A stretch of DNA of 64,000 nt from Dama dama (GCF_033118175.1 NC_083704.1:55082501-55146500); one strand, 5' to 3'; shown: positions 46,401-57,849, numbered from the stretch's first letter. Numbers and translations are program-made. Notes: generated by a model from the sequence alone, not told the origin.

Positions 46401-49213
46401 CGCCTTGGGGTAGAGGAGACGCTGGGAGCCCTGAACTCGGCCTTGGGGGCTGGCGGCCCAGTGTGGTTCAAGGAGACGCACGCCCGCCACCTGCGTGCCC
46501 GAGACTTCTTGGCACCGCGCCGCGCACTGCAGGCGCGCTTTGGGGACGACCAGGTAGGCTCGCGCATGGCGGGGACGTGGGCGGGAGACAGGTGGGAGCG
46601 CAGCGGCCGGCTCACCTGCCTGGCTTCCCGCAGGTGCCCGAGGGCGTGGTTCACGCCATCGTTGGTCTACAGGGTCCCGGCGTGGCCCCGGTGCTGCGCT
46701 GCGCGCCGACCCCCGCGGGGCTGGCGCTTCAGCTGCAGCGGTCCGCGGTCTTTGAGCGCGTGCTCTGTTCCGTGGCCGCCTATATCGAGCCCGCCGCCCT
46801 CACCGCCCCTACCCCGCGCGTCGTCCTGCACTGCCCGGCGCTGCGCGGCAGCCCCAGCGCCCTCCGCCTGAGCCAGCTCCGTGCGGTGCTCGTGGCGGAC
46901 CACCTGGCGCGAGTTCTGCAAGCTCACAGGTGAGTGAGGGCGGGCCCAGAACGAAGGTGCGCGATGGCTTCTGGCGGGGGCGGGCTGCACCGCTCCAAGT
47001 GGGAAGTCGGAGCGAGCTGAGCCCGGTGCTCAGGCTGAGGCGGCCGCCTCGCTTCGCAGGGTGAGTGTGCGCCGAGTCCCCGCTGTGCGGGACCCGCACA
47101 TGCCGACCTTCCTGCGGCAACTGCGGGTGGACTGGCCCGCGGTCTCAGAGAAAGCCTCGACGGAAGCCCTGAGGAGTCGCACGATTGCAGAGCTCTCCCC
47201 GGCCCGTGATGCTGGGGCCCTGCCCCCTGACACCCTGGGTCGAGTGTGCCTGAAGGAGCTGATGGAGGAACGGGGACGAACAGCTGGCTATGACCCCAAT
47301 GTGGACAGCTGTCTGGGTAGGCCCGGGATCCTAGCGGGGCCGGAAAGTAGGGACGCCGCCCCCACCTCCCATCCCCCACCCCCGCACTCCCCGGAGGCCG
47401 TGTGTTCTCTTCCCAGTGTCGGAGGACCTGCTTTCTTTGCTGGCCGAGCTGCAGGAGGCTGTGCAGGCTGGGGCCGAGGACAGCTCCCTAGGCCTGGTTA
47501 GTGACTGTCCCACCCTGGTATGCTTCTGGCAAACCGGATGTGGTGTCTCCCTGACAGTGACTGTCCTGCCCTATAGGCTGCGGCCCCAGATGCTGGTGCA
47601 GATAGCTACATGGTCCTACACGTAGTGAGCTGTGAGGAGGAGTTCCAGCAACAAAAGTTGGACCTGCTTTGGTGGAAGTTGGATCATCAGGCTCCTCTCA
47701 GACAGGTAGGTTAGTGATGGTAACCTCCTCACTGCAACCTGAGAGGATTCCTTGAAACCCACTTGTTAGCTGATGGGTCCAGAAGGTGACACCTGACCTT
47801 GAGGGGGACCTCAGGCATATGCAGCAGGTGCCAGGAGAGGGCCCTAGACTTGAAGCAGTCTTAAGGGCAGAAGCTGGGGGAGTCCAGGAACACAGTTAGG
47901 TTCTTGGAGGGTATCATCCGTGGCTGACCCCTGCTGTCTTCCTGACAGAAGCACCTGGTCTGTGGCCCAGTGAAAGCAGCTGGTGCGCCCAGCACCCTGA
48001 CTGCCCCCGAGTACTACGAGTGAGTGAGGCTGGAAGGCAGGCCAGCACGCCAGGGCAGTGGGGTGGGGGGACTCTGTCCACCATCCCCCTCTCATTCTCT
48101 TCTCGATGCAGGCTCCGGCATGCCCAGGTGTGCAAGGCGTCAGCAGTGAAGCATGGCAGAGACCTAGAACAAGGTGCGCCTGGGAGCCCCTGCTTGTGCT
48201 TCTGGTAGGGGGGGTCATTTGCACACATGCCCCTTGGCCTCTGCCTGCAGAGACTGACTGATCGTACTCTTTCAGACCCAGCGTGGACGGAAATCTTCAG
48301 CGTTCTCTCTGTGGCGACCATTAAATTTGAGATGCTCAGCACAGCCCCCCAGAGTCAGGTAAGCCTGGGCATCTTGCTGGACCAGGGCTGGGGGTTGGAG
48401 TTGGGGGACAGAGTGTGCGGCGGTGGTCCTCCCTGTGCAGCTGTACCTTTATTCCTCAGCTTCTCCTGGCCCTGGCTGACAGCAGCATTTCCACCAAGGG
48501 CAGCAAAAGTGGCACCTTTGTCATGTATAATTGTGCACGTCTTGCCACCCTCTTTGAGGGTTACAAGTGCAGCGTGGAACAAGGTCTGTACCCCACCTTC
48601 CCGCCTGTGAGCAGTCTAGACTTCTCCCTGCTGCGTGACGAGGTGAGTGCCCCTCCTGTGTAGCTGACATGTGTGGGAAGCTCGGGCCTTTCCCTCCCAG
48701 CGCCCTTCTCCCCCACAGGGTGAATGGTTGCTACTCTTCAACAGCATCCTCCCCTTCCCAGACCTGCTGAGGCAGACAGCAGCCCTGACCCTGACCTGCA
48801 CCGCCCCAGGGCTTCACGTCACTGCGCGCACAGAGATGGTGAGGACGGAAGGGCAGGACACACTGCACACACTATTCTTTATTCTGATCTGGGGTACAAA
48901 AGGAGGGGTGGGCTAGTGACTCAGTTTGGTCTCTGTCTCTAGGTATGCAAGTTCCTGGTACAGCTCAGCATGGACTTCAGCTCATACTATAACCGGGTAC
49001 ACATCCTAGGGGTAAGTGCACGGCAGAAGGGCAGGTGGGGGCGGGAGGTACCGGGAAAGCAAAGGATGAGACCAGCCGCCTCCTCTCCTCCAGGAGCCGC
49101 GGCCACACTTGTTCGGTCAGATGTTTGCCCGTCTGCAGCTTCTGCGGGCCGTGCGAGAAGTGCTCCACACTGGGCTGGCCATGCTGGGTCTCCCTCCGCT
49201 GAGTCACATTTAA
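46398..49213 (+). CDS. DALRD3: DALRD3, DALR anticodon-binding domain protein 3
   Basis: Twelve coding exons: 46398-46553, 46634-46929, 47060-47316, 47417-47496, 47577-47705, 47949-48019, 48112-48173, 48276-48358, 48460-48642, 48719-48838, 48943-49011, 49094-49213. They sum to 1626 nt, 541 aa (human 543). All introns are GT-AG. The protein resembles arginyl-tRNA synthetase tails: the C-terminal part (about residues 400-541, from FVMYNCARLATLFEGYKC to the end GLPPLSHI) is a DALR anticodon-binding fold, with no catalytic synthetase motifs. In mammals it brings METTL2 to arginine tRNAs for m3C at position 32. The start is the ATG before RLGVEETLGALNSALG. An in-frame ATG at 46272 would add 42 residues and is thought less likely. 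Confidence 0.95.
48878..48883 (-). terminator. WDR6: Probable WDR6 poly(A) signal inside DALRD3 intron
   Basis: On the minus strand this reads AATAAA and is followed by a GT-rich stretch (AATAGTGTGTGCAGTGTGTC), the classic downstream element. No AATAAA occurs on the minus strand between here and the WDR6 stop at 49522, giving a 3' UTR of about 0.65 kb. Confidence 0.7.
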
Positions 49214-49307
49214 GGCCACAGAGGCCTTAGGATCCAGGAATGTCCACAAAGTCAGTAACTGAAAGGGGAAAAAAAAATCTGGATTTGTTTTAGCGATCTG
49301 GAGGCAA

Positions 49308-49313
49308 AATAAA
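49308..49313 (+). terminator. DALRD3: DALRD3 poly(A) signal
   Basis: AATAAA about 95 bases after the DALRD3 stop, followed by TTGTTTGTGG, a GT-rich downstream element. Confidence 0.88.
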
Positions 49314-49521
49314 TTGTTTGTGGACAAGGTTTTGTCCCGTGGTAGGGGGCAGGGCGTACACTTAGCCTGTCCAGGTGGCACCCTACTCACCTTTAGTGCC
49401 TGCTCTGGAGTCAGGGACCCGCGGCTGCCTCTTCCTCCCCTCTGGGCACGCCAGGCGTGGGCACAGACAATCACTCTGCGAGCAGGCCCCAAGCCCAGCG
49501 TGCCGGCCACCGCGGGATGGC

Positions 49522-52500
49522 TTAGTCGTACCAGTTGTAGACCTCAAGGCCCTGGCCCCCCAGAGCGCAACGGTGGCCAAACTCTGGGCTCACGGGCCAG
49601 CAGTCCATGTCGGCCACATCTGCGACGTGGTACACCGTGCTGTTCATAAAGGTGGGTTCACCGTGCCCCAGACGCCAGAAGGTCAGCCGTTGGTCGATGG
49701 AGGCCGAGACCATGAGGCTGGGGCTTAAGATCTTGAGGCCAGTCACATGGGCAGCATGTGCACAGGGGACGGAGTACTCCTCCAGCACTTGCAGCTGGGG
49801 CAGCAGCTCGGCACCCCCCACAGCCTCCTCCAGCTCGGGCATCTCCACAGCAAGCATGAAGACGTGGAGGGAGCCGTCCTCGCTGCCACTGGCCACGAGG
49901 TGGCCCTCACGGGTGGGCAGGGTGTGCAGGCTGTTGACGCCACAGCTGTGAGCCTGCAGAGTCAGGCAGGGGCTGCCCAGCTCTGGAGGAGGAGGACAGT
50001 GGTCAGGACCCAGCCTGACCCAGCTGCATGCGTGCAGGGGGCAGGGGGACAGCCACAGTGGCAGTGTAGCTACTCACGGAAGGGCAGCCCAGGGTCCACT
50101 GCAGCCTCCAGAGCAGGGGAGCCTTGGTCCAGCAGGGTGGTGAGGTCCCAGAAGGCCAAGCTGCCGTCGGTGGCTGCGCTGCACAGGAACAGCCTTCTGG
50201 AAACCAGAGGCAGCTGGGTGAGGGGGATGGAAGGCAACAGGAGCCCCCCAGGCCAGGTGGGACCGCCGCGCAGGCCCTCTCACCGCCGCTGACTGGGTGC
50301 CTCGTGTGTGAAGGCGTGCACCTTGAGGACACAGCGCTTGTGGTGGAAGGTTTCAGCCAGCAGCTGCAGTTGGCGCCCAGAGTCCTGCAAGAGAAAGAGC
50401 CTGGGGGGCGGGGGGTAGTCCAGCTCAGAACCCACTCTGAACGTCTATACATCCTTTCCTTTGCCTCCAGGCTCCTTGGGTCCTGTACACTAAGAAGCCC
50501 CAGCCCCTGAGCCACAGACCAGTATTGGTTTGTGACCTGTTAGGAAGCAGACCAGGAAGCAGAAGGTGAACAGCAGGCAAAACCAGAACTCTCTCATCCC
50601 CATCCACTGCCCCCACCCACCGCGGACAAATGAACTGGCCCTGGTGCCAAAAAGGTTGGGGACCAGTGCTTTACACTCACCTCACTGCCCCGTCACTGCA
50701 GGCGGCAGCCACAAGCGGGCCAAGGCCAGGCCGGTCTAGCTCACACACAGCTAGGGACATGTACCTGCAGGGACAACAGACAGACGTCACTCGGAGCCTG
50801 GCCGCAGCGGCGCAGGGCTGCCCTCGCGCGCCCAGCCCTCGCTCCTGTCTGGCCGTGCGCCTCACCTGGTCTCCGGGTCCACCTTGATCATCCGGTGCCG
50901 GTGGCGCTGCCGGTCCCAGTACTCGTCTAGCCGGTGGGATGAAAGGTGCATGACGTGGCAGGCAAGACGGCTTGGGGGGCTGGGGTCTGGGGTGACCATG
51001 ATTGTGAAGCAGTGCATCTCAGCCCTGCCCCCCGCAGACACCACATGGGCGGTCAGGCCTGGCTGAGGATCCTGAGGGCCACCCGGGGTGCCAACACCCC
51101 ACACAGCCACTGCACGCACCGAGGAGATGTGGTTACAGACTGCTGTAAGCGCGTGGGCTGAGCCCGTGGCTGTGGGGAGTGCCAGGACACAGACGGTGGT
51201 GTCCTCGCTGCACGTGATCACGATGTCTATCAGGCCAGGGCCCTCACTGCCAGGCTCAACAGGCTCGCCGGGCTCCGGGTGGTCAGGCTGCAAGAAGCTG
51301 GGCACCCCAGACTCAGGCCTCAGGGTGATGGTGCCTACACGCTTTACACAGGTGATCTCCCGGCCGTGCAGGCTCTCCCGGAGAATCACATGTGGCCGCG
51401 TGCAGCCACCCAGAGCCCGGTAGAGCATCACATCGCCATCCTTGAGGTAGGCGAAGGCCATTGCTGCCTCGGTGTCGGAGAAGGCCCAGGAGCGGTGCCC
51501 TCCGCCACAATTGATGATGTGCAGCTTCTCATGAGATCGGGGGCTCCACACCACGAACTCGTTGGCGTGGAAACCCAGGATGACCATGCTCCCGTCGGCC
51601 ACCATACGGACCCCAGCCACCCAGTTCATACCCCGACAGGGCTTTTGCCTTAGCACTGGCTGGAGCTGCCCGCCTCGCACAAAGAGCTGGTAGTAGGAAC
51701 CGTCGCGCCCTGTGGTGTACACGTAGCCACCGTGGCAGGTGACTGAGGTCACACCCTGTTTCCCGTGCAGAGAAGGGAGGGTGGACACAGGGCCCCACTC
51801 AGCCAAGGGGGGCTCCCCCTCACCACTGCCTGCTCCGGGCGCTGAGGTAATCGCCCCAATCTTGCCCCCCACCCCAAGATCCTTGAGCAGATCTGGTCGG
51901 GAGGGGTAGAGCAACACAGAGCCCCGGCGGTCCCCACACACCAGGAAGTCGCCCGGGGGGAGGAAGGCACTACACGTGTGCCACCTCTGCTTGCTGGGAG
52001 GCAGGAGGTAGCGGCAACGCTCCTTGACAAAGATGGCCTTGCCAGAGGGTGCCGCAGAGATCTCCAAGCAAGCCACCACGCCGCCGGGACCCGATGCCAG
52101 CAACAGAAGCTCCTCATAGCCTCGCAAGGCCCAGCTCAGGCTGTGCACCTTGCCTGGGAACAGGGTCAGGTCCACAGCTGCAGTCGGAGTGTTGATGGGG
52201 ACGACCTTGACGCGCCCTTCCCCGTTGGCCAGGGCACACAGTCCGAAGCCCTCAGGCCCCGGGGCTGCCTCCAGGAGGCAGTAGGACTGGAAGCGCTTGT
52301 CTTCCAGCAGCTGCTCCCAGCACTTGACCTCGAGGTCATAGAGGTACAGGGCCCCTGCATCAGTCACGGCCAGTACTCTCCACGAGCCAGCCAGCGTCAC
52401 GGCCTTGAGGACACCTGGCCTGCTGCGGGACTTGAAGGAGAGCGAAGAGACCCCCGAACCCGGGTGCCCACGCCCTACCAGGTGCCACAGCCTGATGCCT

Positions 52501-55500
52501 GAGTCATCACCCCCAGTGATCACCCAGGCCTGCCTCTCGTGGGCTGCAAGGGCTCGGATCCCACGGCCCTGGTGGCCCCGAAAAGCCTGGAGGATTTCGC
52601 CTTCATGGCTCCACACCAAGCAGACACAGTCTTCTCCTGCACTGATAAGGTAATTCTCAAGGAGCTTGACCTGCCAGACACGGGCACTGTGCCCAAAGCA
52701 GTGCCCAATATTCTGTACTCGGCCCCCAGGAACCCGCAGGTCACCCACCTTCCAGATGCGAACGCTTCGATCCTCGGAAGCTGTGGCCAGTAAGCCCTTG
52801 CTTTCTAAGTAAGACATGCTAAAGATGACCCCCACGTGCCCACTGACCCGTCGGTCGGGGGCTACGGGCTTATCGTCTTTTAGAGCAGCTGCTGGGTACC
52901 AGACCAGGAGCTGGTTGGAAACAGCGCCAGCCACTACGGTCAGCTCCTTCCAGGTGTCTCCGATCAGACAGGCTGAGGAGAGGGTGCACCTGTCCGTGCA
53001 GGGCACGTCCTGCAGGCTGCACCCTACCACAGGGTCATACAGCACCACCGAGTTGTGGCCCAGGGCCAAGGCAATGTTCCCCTCGAGCCAATGGGCATCC
53101 CAGATCCAGTCAGACATGTTCCACAGGCCAGAGCGCCACAGCTCCCGGAAGCGGCCCTGTCCCCAGCTTATTTTCACAACTCGGAGGCCCTTGCTGCCAA
53201 ACGCCGCCACCATGACCTCCGAGTCAAGGTCTCCGTTGGGTTCTGGTCGCACTCGGAACCCATGGATAAGATAGTGGCCAAGCAGGTTCTGCACGCGCTT
53301 CATCATCCGCAGATGTCCACCGAAATCCAAGGTGTATACCAGGACATCTGGCCCCTCACCTGGACAGAGGCGAAGAGCCACATCAGAACCCCTCCTCTAA
53401 TTCTCATGGGCCAAGAAGAGACAGGGAGCAAGGGAACTGCTCACCAGGTAGCTTATGAATGTGTTAGGTCATTCAATCCTGCAGGCTTGAGCTTGCTCTC
53501 AGCTTCAGCTGTATTCTCAGCGCTCTCTGAGCCCCTTGTCAGTTACCCATGATACTCAGCTCAACCATGAATTTGTCAAACTCCCATCTCCTCCTTATCC
53601 CACCAAACTTCTCATGCTTCAGACAGGAATCCTCAGCTTTAGTCCCCAAATCCTTGGCCTCACTGACCTTCTTCACACTAACTCCTCCCCCAGGGAACAG
53701 GCACAACTGATAAGTCAAGCATTCCACCTCCAGGCCACAGCAGAACCCCTCCTGATTTCCAGGAGCTTCTCTGTATCTCAGAAGATGTGAGCACATTCAG
53801 TATCAGTGGGGAGAAGCAGCCTGCACTTTGGAAGCAGACACTCCTGTGAGCTTCAGGTGCCACCTGGCTGCCCTGCAGGCACGTCCATCTACTAGCTCAT
53901 CCTCAAGTTCACTCCATGCTCCTCACCCCAATGACCTAATATTACCGTCCTCTGCCCAACCCCAGCCCCAAACTGGGAGGCCCATTCCTCTTAACTGCCC
54001 ACCTCTTGTCTCCAAGTTCTGGAGATTTCACTTTCTAAAGAGCTTGCAAATCTAATCGACCACAGTGACTTCGGTCCAGGACATCACCTCTTAACTAGAG
54101 ATGACAGTAGCAATCCCTCATGCTATTCCCAGCCTGCAATCTCAACCTTTTGACATTCAGTAAACACTTATTTGAGTCCAGTGGTTAGGACTTGGAGCTT
54201 TCACTGCTGGGGCCTGGGTCTGATCCCTCATTGGGGAACTAAGATCTCGCAAGCAGTGTGGTCCAGCCAAAAAAAAGTTTTTTGTTTTTTTTTTTTAATT
54301 TAACACTGATTATAAACCAGACAATGAACGATATGCTGGAGTAGTGAATAAAACCCCACTTCTGCAGATTAAGCAGACATTAAACACTATCACGCAAGAG
54401 ATAGCCAAAAAAAAAAAAAAAAAAACCAACCACACATGAAAAGAAGCTCAACATCACTATCAGAGAAATGCAAATCAAAACTACAACTAGGTATGACTAC
54501 ACCAGTGAGAATAGTCATCATCAAAAAGTTTTACAAACAGGGAATTCCCTGGCAATCCAGCAGTTATGACTGTGCTCTCAATGGAGGGCCTGAGTTCAAT
54601 CCCTGGTCTGGGCTGGGAACTAAAATCCCAGATGCCATAGGGTGCAATCAAACAGTTTTTTAAGATACAAATGAGCTTATTTACAAAACAGAAACAGACT
54701 GACAAATTTCAGAAACCAATTTATGGATACTGAAGGGGAAACATGGTAGTTACTGAAAGGGAAATGGGGTAGGCAAGGGGTAAATTAGGAGCTTGGCATT
54801 AACATATACACACTCCTGCTGCTGCTGCCAAGCTGCTTCAGGCGTGTCAGACTCTGTGCGACCCCATAAACGACAGCATATACACGCTACTATACAAAAC
54901 ATAGGTAACCAACAAGGACCTACTGTATAACAGTCTGTTTCTAAGACCTGACACAGCCAAATAAATATTTAAGCTCTAAAACAGTATCACAGAAGTACAC
55001 TACATAGTTATCATTTTGATAAGTTCCAGGAAAGAACTATATAAGTTACTTTAAGAATATAAAATGAGAGACTCCCCCAGTGTTTCAGCGGCTAAGACTG
55101 TGCTCCCCATGCAGGGGGGAACTAGATTCCAGAAGCTGCAATGAAGACCAAACACTCTGTGCGCTGCAGCCAAATTAAAAAAAATACAAAATGGGAAGGT
55201 CTACTCTAGTGGTTCTCAACAGAGGGACACTTGCCCTCCAGAAGACATGTGGCAATGTCTGAGGACATTTTAGGTTGTTACAACTGGGAGCTGTGTGTGC
55301 TACTGGCATCTAGGGGAAGCTAAGGATGCAGTTACATCCTACAATGTAGACAGCCCTTCACACAAAGCATGGTATGACCCAATACATCAATAGTGCTGAG
55401 GCTGAGAAACCCTGGTCTAATCTAACCAGACTGGGTGATTGCCAGGGGAGGCCGACTTGAGAACATAACACTTAGGTGCAGCAATCAAGGATCAGCAGTT

Positions 55501-57341
55501 GTTAGTCAAAGGAACAGCGGGCAGGAGGGAGAGGGCTTGAACCTTTCTTGCCAGAGGAAACATCAGTTTTGAGGCCCTTGAGATGAGCACGAGCTTTGGG
55601 GGACATGGCTAGAACAGGAAACAAAAGGTTCCAGAATGAGCTACAGAGAATGCTACCTACCGAGGGGGCTGGGGAGGCTTAGCTGCATGACCTCAAATGA
55701 TGGCAATAAAGGTAGAAAAGACATAGACACATGCTGCATGTGTGAAGTGCAGTATCAACCAGACTGGCTTGGGGAGTGAGAGAGGCAGATTCTCGGGCTT
55801 GGGCACCTGACTGACTGATGTTCCCCGGCCTGAGCTCGAACACCAGCAGGAGTATTACAATTTGTAGGCCCTTGTGCACTTGAGCCTGACACTCACATGA
55901 GAACAGGGCTGGGAAATTCAGGTTATAGGTTTACAGGGGTGGGATTTGAGAACTGTCAATAGAAAGGTCACTTTGGAAATAATGGGAGTAGGTGAATTCA
56001 CTTTAAAGGCTTACTAACCAAAAAAAATAAAATAAAATAAATAAAATAAAGGCTTACTAACCTAAATTTCACAAGCCATTCCCCTGCTTAAAACTTCTCA
56101 ATGGGGCTTTATGCCCCTAGGGATAAGTCAGATCGATGGCTGAAATGGACTGGTCTCTGCTCATTTCTCCAGCCTCTTCACCTAGACAAGCTCTTCTGTT
56201 CTGCCTGCTGAATCCTCACAAGAATTGCCTCTGTTCCACAAAGTGGCAAATTCTGTCTTAAACCCTGTCTTCCCCGAGTTTACTCTTTTGGTTCTTCAGT
56301 TTTCTACCTAGCTATTCCCTCCTCTAGGAGCCTTAGGAGTTTAGCTCATGGTAGGAAACTTGGGCTCCCAGAGCCTTCACAGCAAATCAAAACTGGGTCA
56401 TCGCCCGCCCCCATCTCTCACCCCCCATACATCCACCCCTCTTAGGACTGGGAGCAGCTCACTCAAGGCTTTCCAGCCAGTGCCCTGCCTTGCGACCCTT
56501 ATTAAACTCAGCAGCTCTAACGTAAATCACTAGTAGTAGTTTCCAGTCGGACTCCACCGCTCCTCGGGGCTCTGTCGCCTCGGGTCCCTGTCCTCTGCTA
56601 CCCGAGCCGACCCTCCTCAGAAGAGGCACCGACATGGGATTGCCTGGACCGCAACCGTCTGGGGAGGGGCCTCAGCCTCCGCCTCCCCGAGCACTGGCCT
56701 ACTCAGAAAGTTCTCATCCTCGAGTTTCCCGCGACCCCATGCTGGTCAGAGGCTCTTCATCTCCACCATCTAGGGAAGAGCATCACCCGCCCTTCTCTCA
56801 CACTCGAGAGGCCACACCCCCTTCTGGGCTTGGCCCACTCCCCGAAAGGCCACGCCCCGGACTCTGGGCCCGCCCACGGGGGGCTTCTTCACCGAGCTCC
56901 CCCCGCATCCTCGCTGGAACGATGAATCCCCCGCCTGACTCGTCCACAAGCGTCTCTTATTCCTTTCCCCCGCCCCCCCCTGCCGACCACGTTTACCTGC
57001 ACCTTTCCCCCGCCCCCAGCCGCCCTCTCCGCATCACCTGCAGTTTCTGAAAGGCCTCGGGAACCACCTCAGCTCTTTGTTTCCTGGGCTCCTCAGGCTG
57101 CGCGTCAGCCCCGCCACGCCGTGGGTTCCCGCCCGCCGCCCGTCCTCCTCCTACTCGGGGCATCCCTTTGTTCTTAAGGCCCCTCCCCAGGCGAGCGTTC
57201 GGTTTCTTCTCCGCTAGCGCGCGCCTCGAACCACAACTCACCAGCTAACAGCCGCTCCCCCACGCACTCCAGACCCGTGACCGGGAGGAGTATGAGCTCC
57301 GAGGTTGCCCGCGGCCAAACGTAGTCCTCGTGAGCGTCCAT
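49522..57341 (-). CDS. WDR6: WDR6, WD repeat-containing protein 6
   Basis: Six exons, listed 5' to 3' on the minus strand: 57341-57242, 53359-50866, 50764-50681, 50400-50284, 50196-50078, 49982-49522. They sum to 3375 nt, 1124 aa (human 1121). Exon 2 alone is 2.5 kb and encodes residues 34-865. All introns are GT-AG. The start gives MDAHEDYVWPRATSELILLP. WD-type units are seen at, among others, ASEDRSVRIWKVGD, SAGEDCVCLVWSHEG, GGDDSGIRLWHLVG, ASGSEDGSLHVF and SASIDQRLTFWRLG, building stacked beta-propellers. WDR6 is the known partner of FTSJ1 for 2'-O-methylation of tRNA position 34 (yeast Trm734-Trm7). It also binds STK11/LKB1. Intron 1 (3.9 kb) is repeat-rich. Confidence 0.97.
50490..50672 (+). 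repeat. Non-autonomous DNA transposon relic in WDR6 intron 3
   Basis: The segment from 'aagccccagcccctgagcca' through 'ggtttgtgacctgttaggaa' to 'ggtgccaaaaaggttgggga' matches the two ends of a common mammalian non-autonomous DNA element with the middle deleted. Its right end is within about 10 bases of the WDR6 exon 3 donor. Confidence 0.6.
54175..54290 (+). repeat. CHR SINE, 5' truncated
   Basis: It starts inside the head ('gtccagtggttaggacttgg'), carries 'gggtctgatccctcattggg' and ends in A/T-rich DNA. Confidence 0.8.
54541..54655 (+). repeat. CHR SINE
   Basis: GGGAATTCCCTGGCAATCCA at the head and 'tgagttcaatccctggtctg' in the box B region. Confidence 0.85.
54815..54876 (-). repeat. Truncated Bov-tA SINE
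   Basis: Starts with GCTGCTGCTGCCAAGCTGC and ends 'gcgaccccataaacgacag'. Only about 60 bases were inserted, between a 12-bp near-perfect duplication. Confidence 0.8.
55075..55195 (+). repeat. CHR SINE, internally deleted
   Basis: 'gtttcagcggctaagactgt' then 'gggaactagattccagaagc' and an A-rich end. The box B region is largely missing. Confidence 0.65.
55205..55430 (+). repeat. hAT-type non-autonomous DNA element
   Basis: It begins TAGTGGTTCTCAACAGAGG and ends GCTGAGAAACCCTGG. The termini are partly inverted. The middle has 'ggcaatgtctgaggacattt' and 'gctactggcatctaggggaa', the wording of a common mammalian element. Confidence 0.7.
56005..56062. repeat. 15-bp duplication flanking a bare A-rich tail
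   Basis: AAAGGCTTACTAACC at 56005-56019 recurs exactly at 56048-56062. Between them lie only 28 bases of A-rich AAAAT/AAAT repeats. This is the structure of a retrotransposon insertion reduced to its tail. Confidence 0.85.
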
Positions 57342-57640
57342 GGCGGTCCCCCGAGCCTCTGCAGCTGCCACGGCCAAGAAAGGAGGAGAGCTCTCGCGAG
57401 ACGAGCCTTCCCGCGTGCTGCTGCGCTGCAGCTCTACGGCGCCCGTAGCAACAGGTAGCAGAGGCAGGGGCTGCCCCCGCCGAGGTCCAATGACGACCGC
57501 CCTCCGCCCCAGGCCGTCCGGCTGGGATTGGCCGGGCCGAATCGCCCCCGTCACGTGACGTACAACAAGCCCCACCCCCCCCGCCCGCGTCCCCCCGCCC
57601 CGCCCACTGTACCTACAGCCTACTCCTAGCCTCTCGGCCT
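57000..57640 (-). promoter_or_regulatory. WDR6: WDR6 CpG-island promoter
   Basis: A CpG-dense block covering WDR6 exon 1 and about 300 bases upstream of its start codon. It includes ATTGG at 57527-57531 (CCAAT on the minus strand) and an E-box/CRE-like TCACGTGACGTA at 57551-57562. The P4HTM poly(A) signal lies within 325 bases of the WDR6 start codon. Confidence 0.8.
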
Positions 57641-57661
57641 GCAGCTCCGACGCCGCGTAGT

Positions 57662-57667
57662 TTTATT
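57662..57667 (-). terminator. P4HTM: P4HTM poly(A) signal
   Basis: On the minus strand this reads AATAAA, 183 bases after the P4HTM stop. It is the only canonical signal before the WDR6 promoter. Confidence 0.82.
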
Positions 57668-57849
57668 TGTCCGGGAAGCACGGGTCTGTACACAATAAAT
57701 AACTTGGATGTAGGGACTGTGCCCTAATCGCGGCAGGAGCCGGGGGTGGGGCTAGACATCGGCCAGGCCTTCAGCCTGCAGCTGGACAGGGGTACGGCAG
57801 GACCCCCGACTTAGGGTGACCTGCGGCTGGGGACTGGGATGGTCACCCC

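Larger units (their letters stand above)
54425..54985 (+). repeat. L1 LINE fragment with two inserted SINEs
   Basis: ORF2-type DNA (54425-54540, 'gagaaatgcaaatcaaaact') and 3' UTR (54660-54985, 'ggtaaccaacaaggacctac') belong to one plus-strand L1. A CHR SINE (54541-54655) and a short Bov-tA piece (54815-54876) interrupt it. The Bov-tA piece is flanked by CATATACACACT (54803-54814) and CATATACACGCT (54877-54888). Confidence 0.75.
53360..57241 (-). other. WDR6: WDR6 intron 1
   Basis: From 53360 to about 54170 the DNA is unique and C/T-rich with no exon. Then follow CHR, L1, Bov-tA and hAT elements (54175-55430). From 55430 to 56540 there is little recognisable apart from the short A-tract insertion at 56005. 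From 56540 to 57241 the DNA becomes C-rich and merges with the WDR6 CpG island. A 138-codon open frame on the + strand at 56634-57050 is low-complexity and unsupported. Confidence 0.7.

Noticed and set aside
51978..52502. 174-codon + frame, and others, antisense to WDR6 exon 2
   Set aside because: Shadow of a 2.5-kb GC-rich coding exon, with no independent evidence.
56634..57050. 138-codon + frame next to the WDR6 CpG island
   Set aside because: Pro/Ser-rich low-complexity translation, without splice sites or homology that I can recognise.
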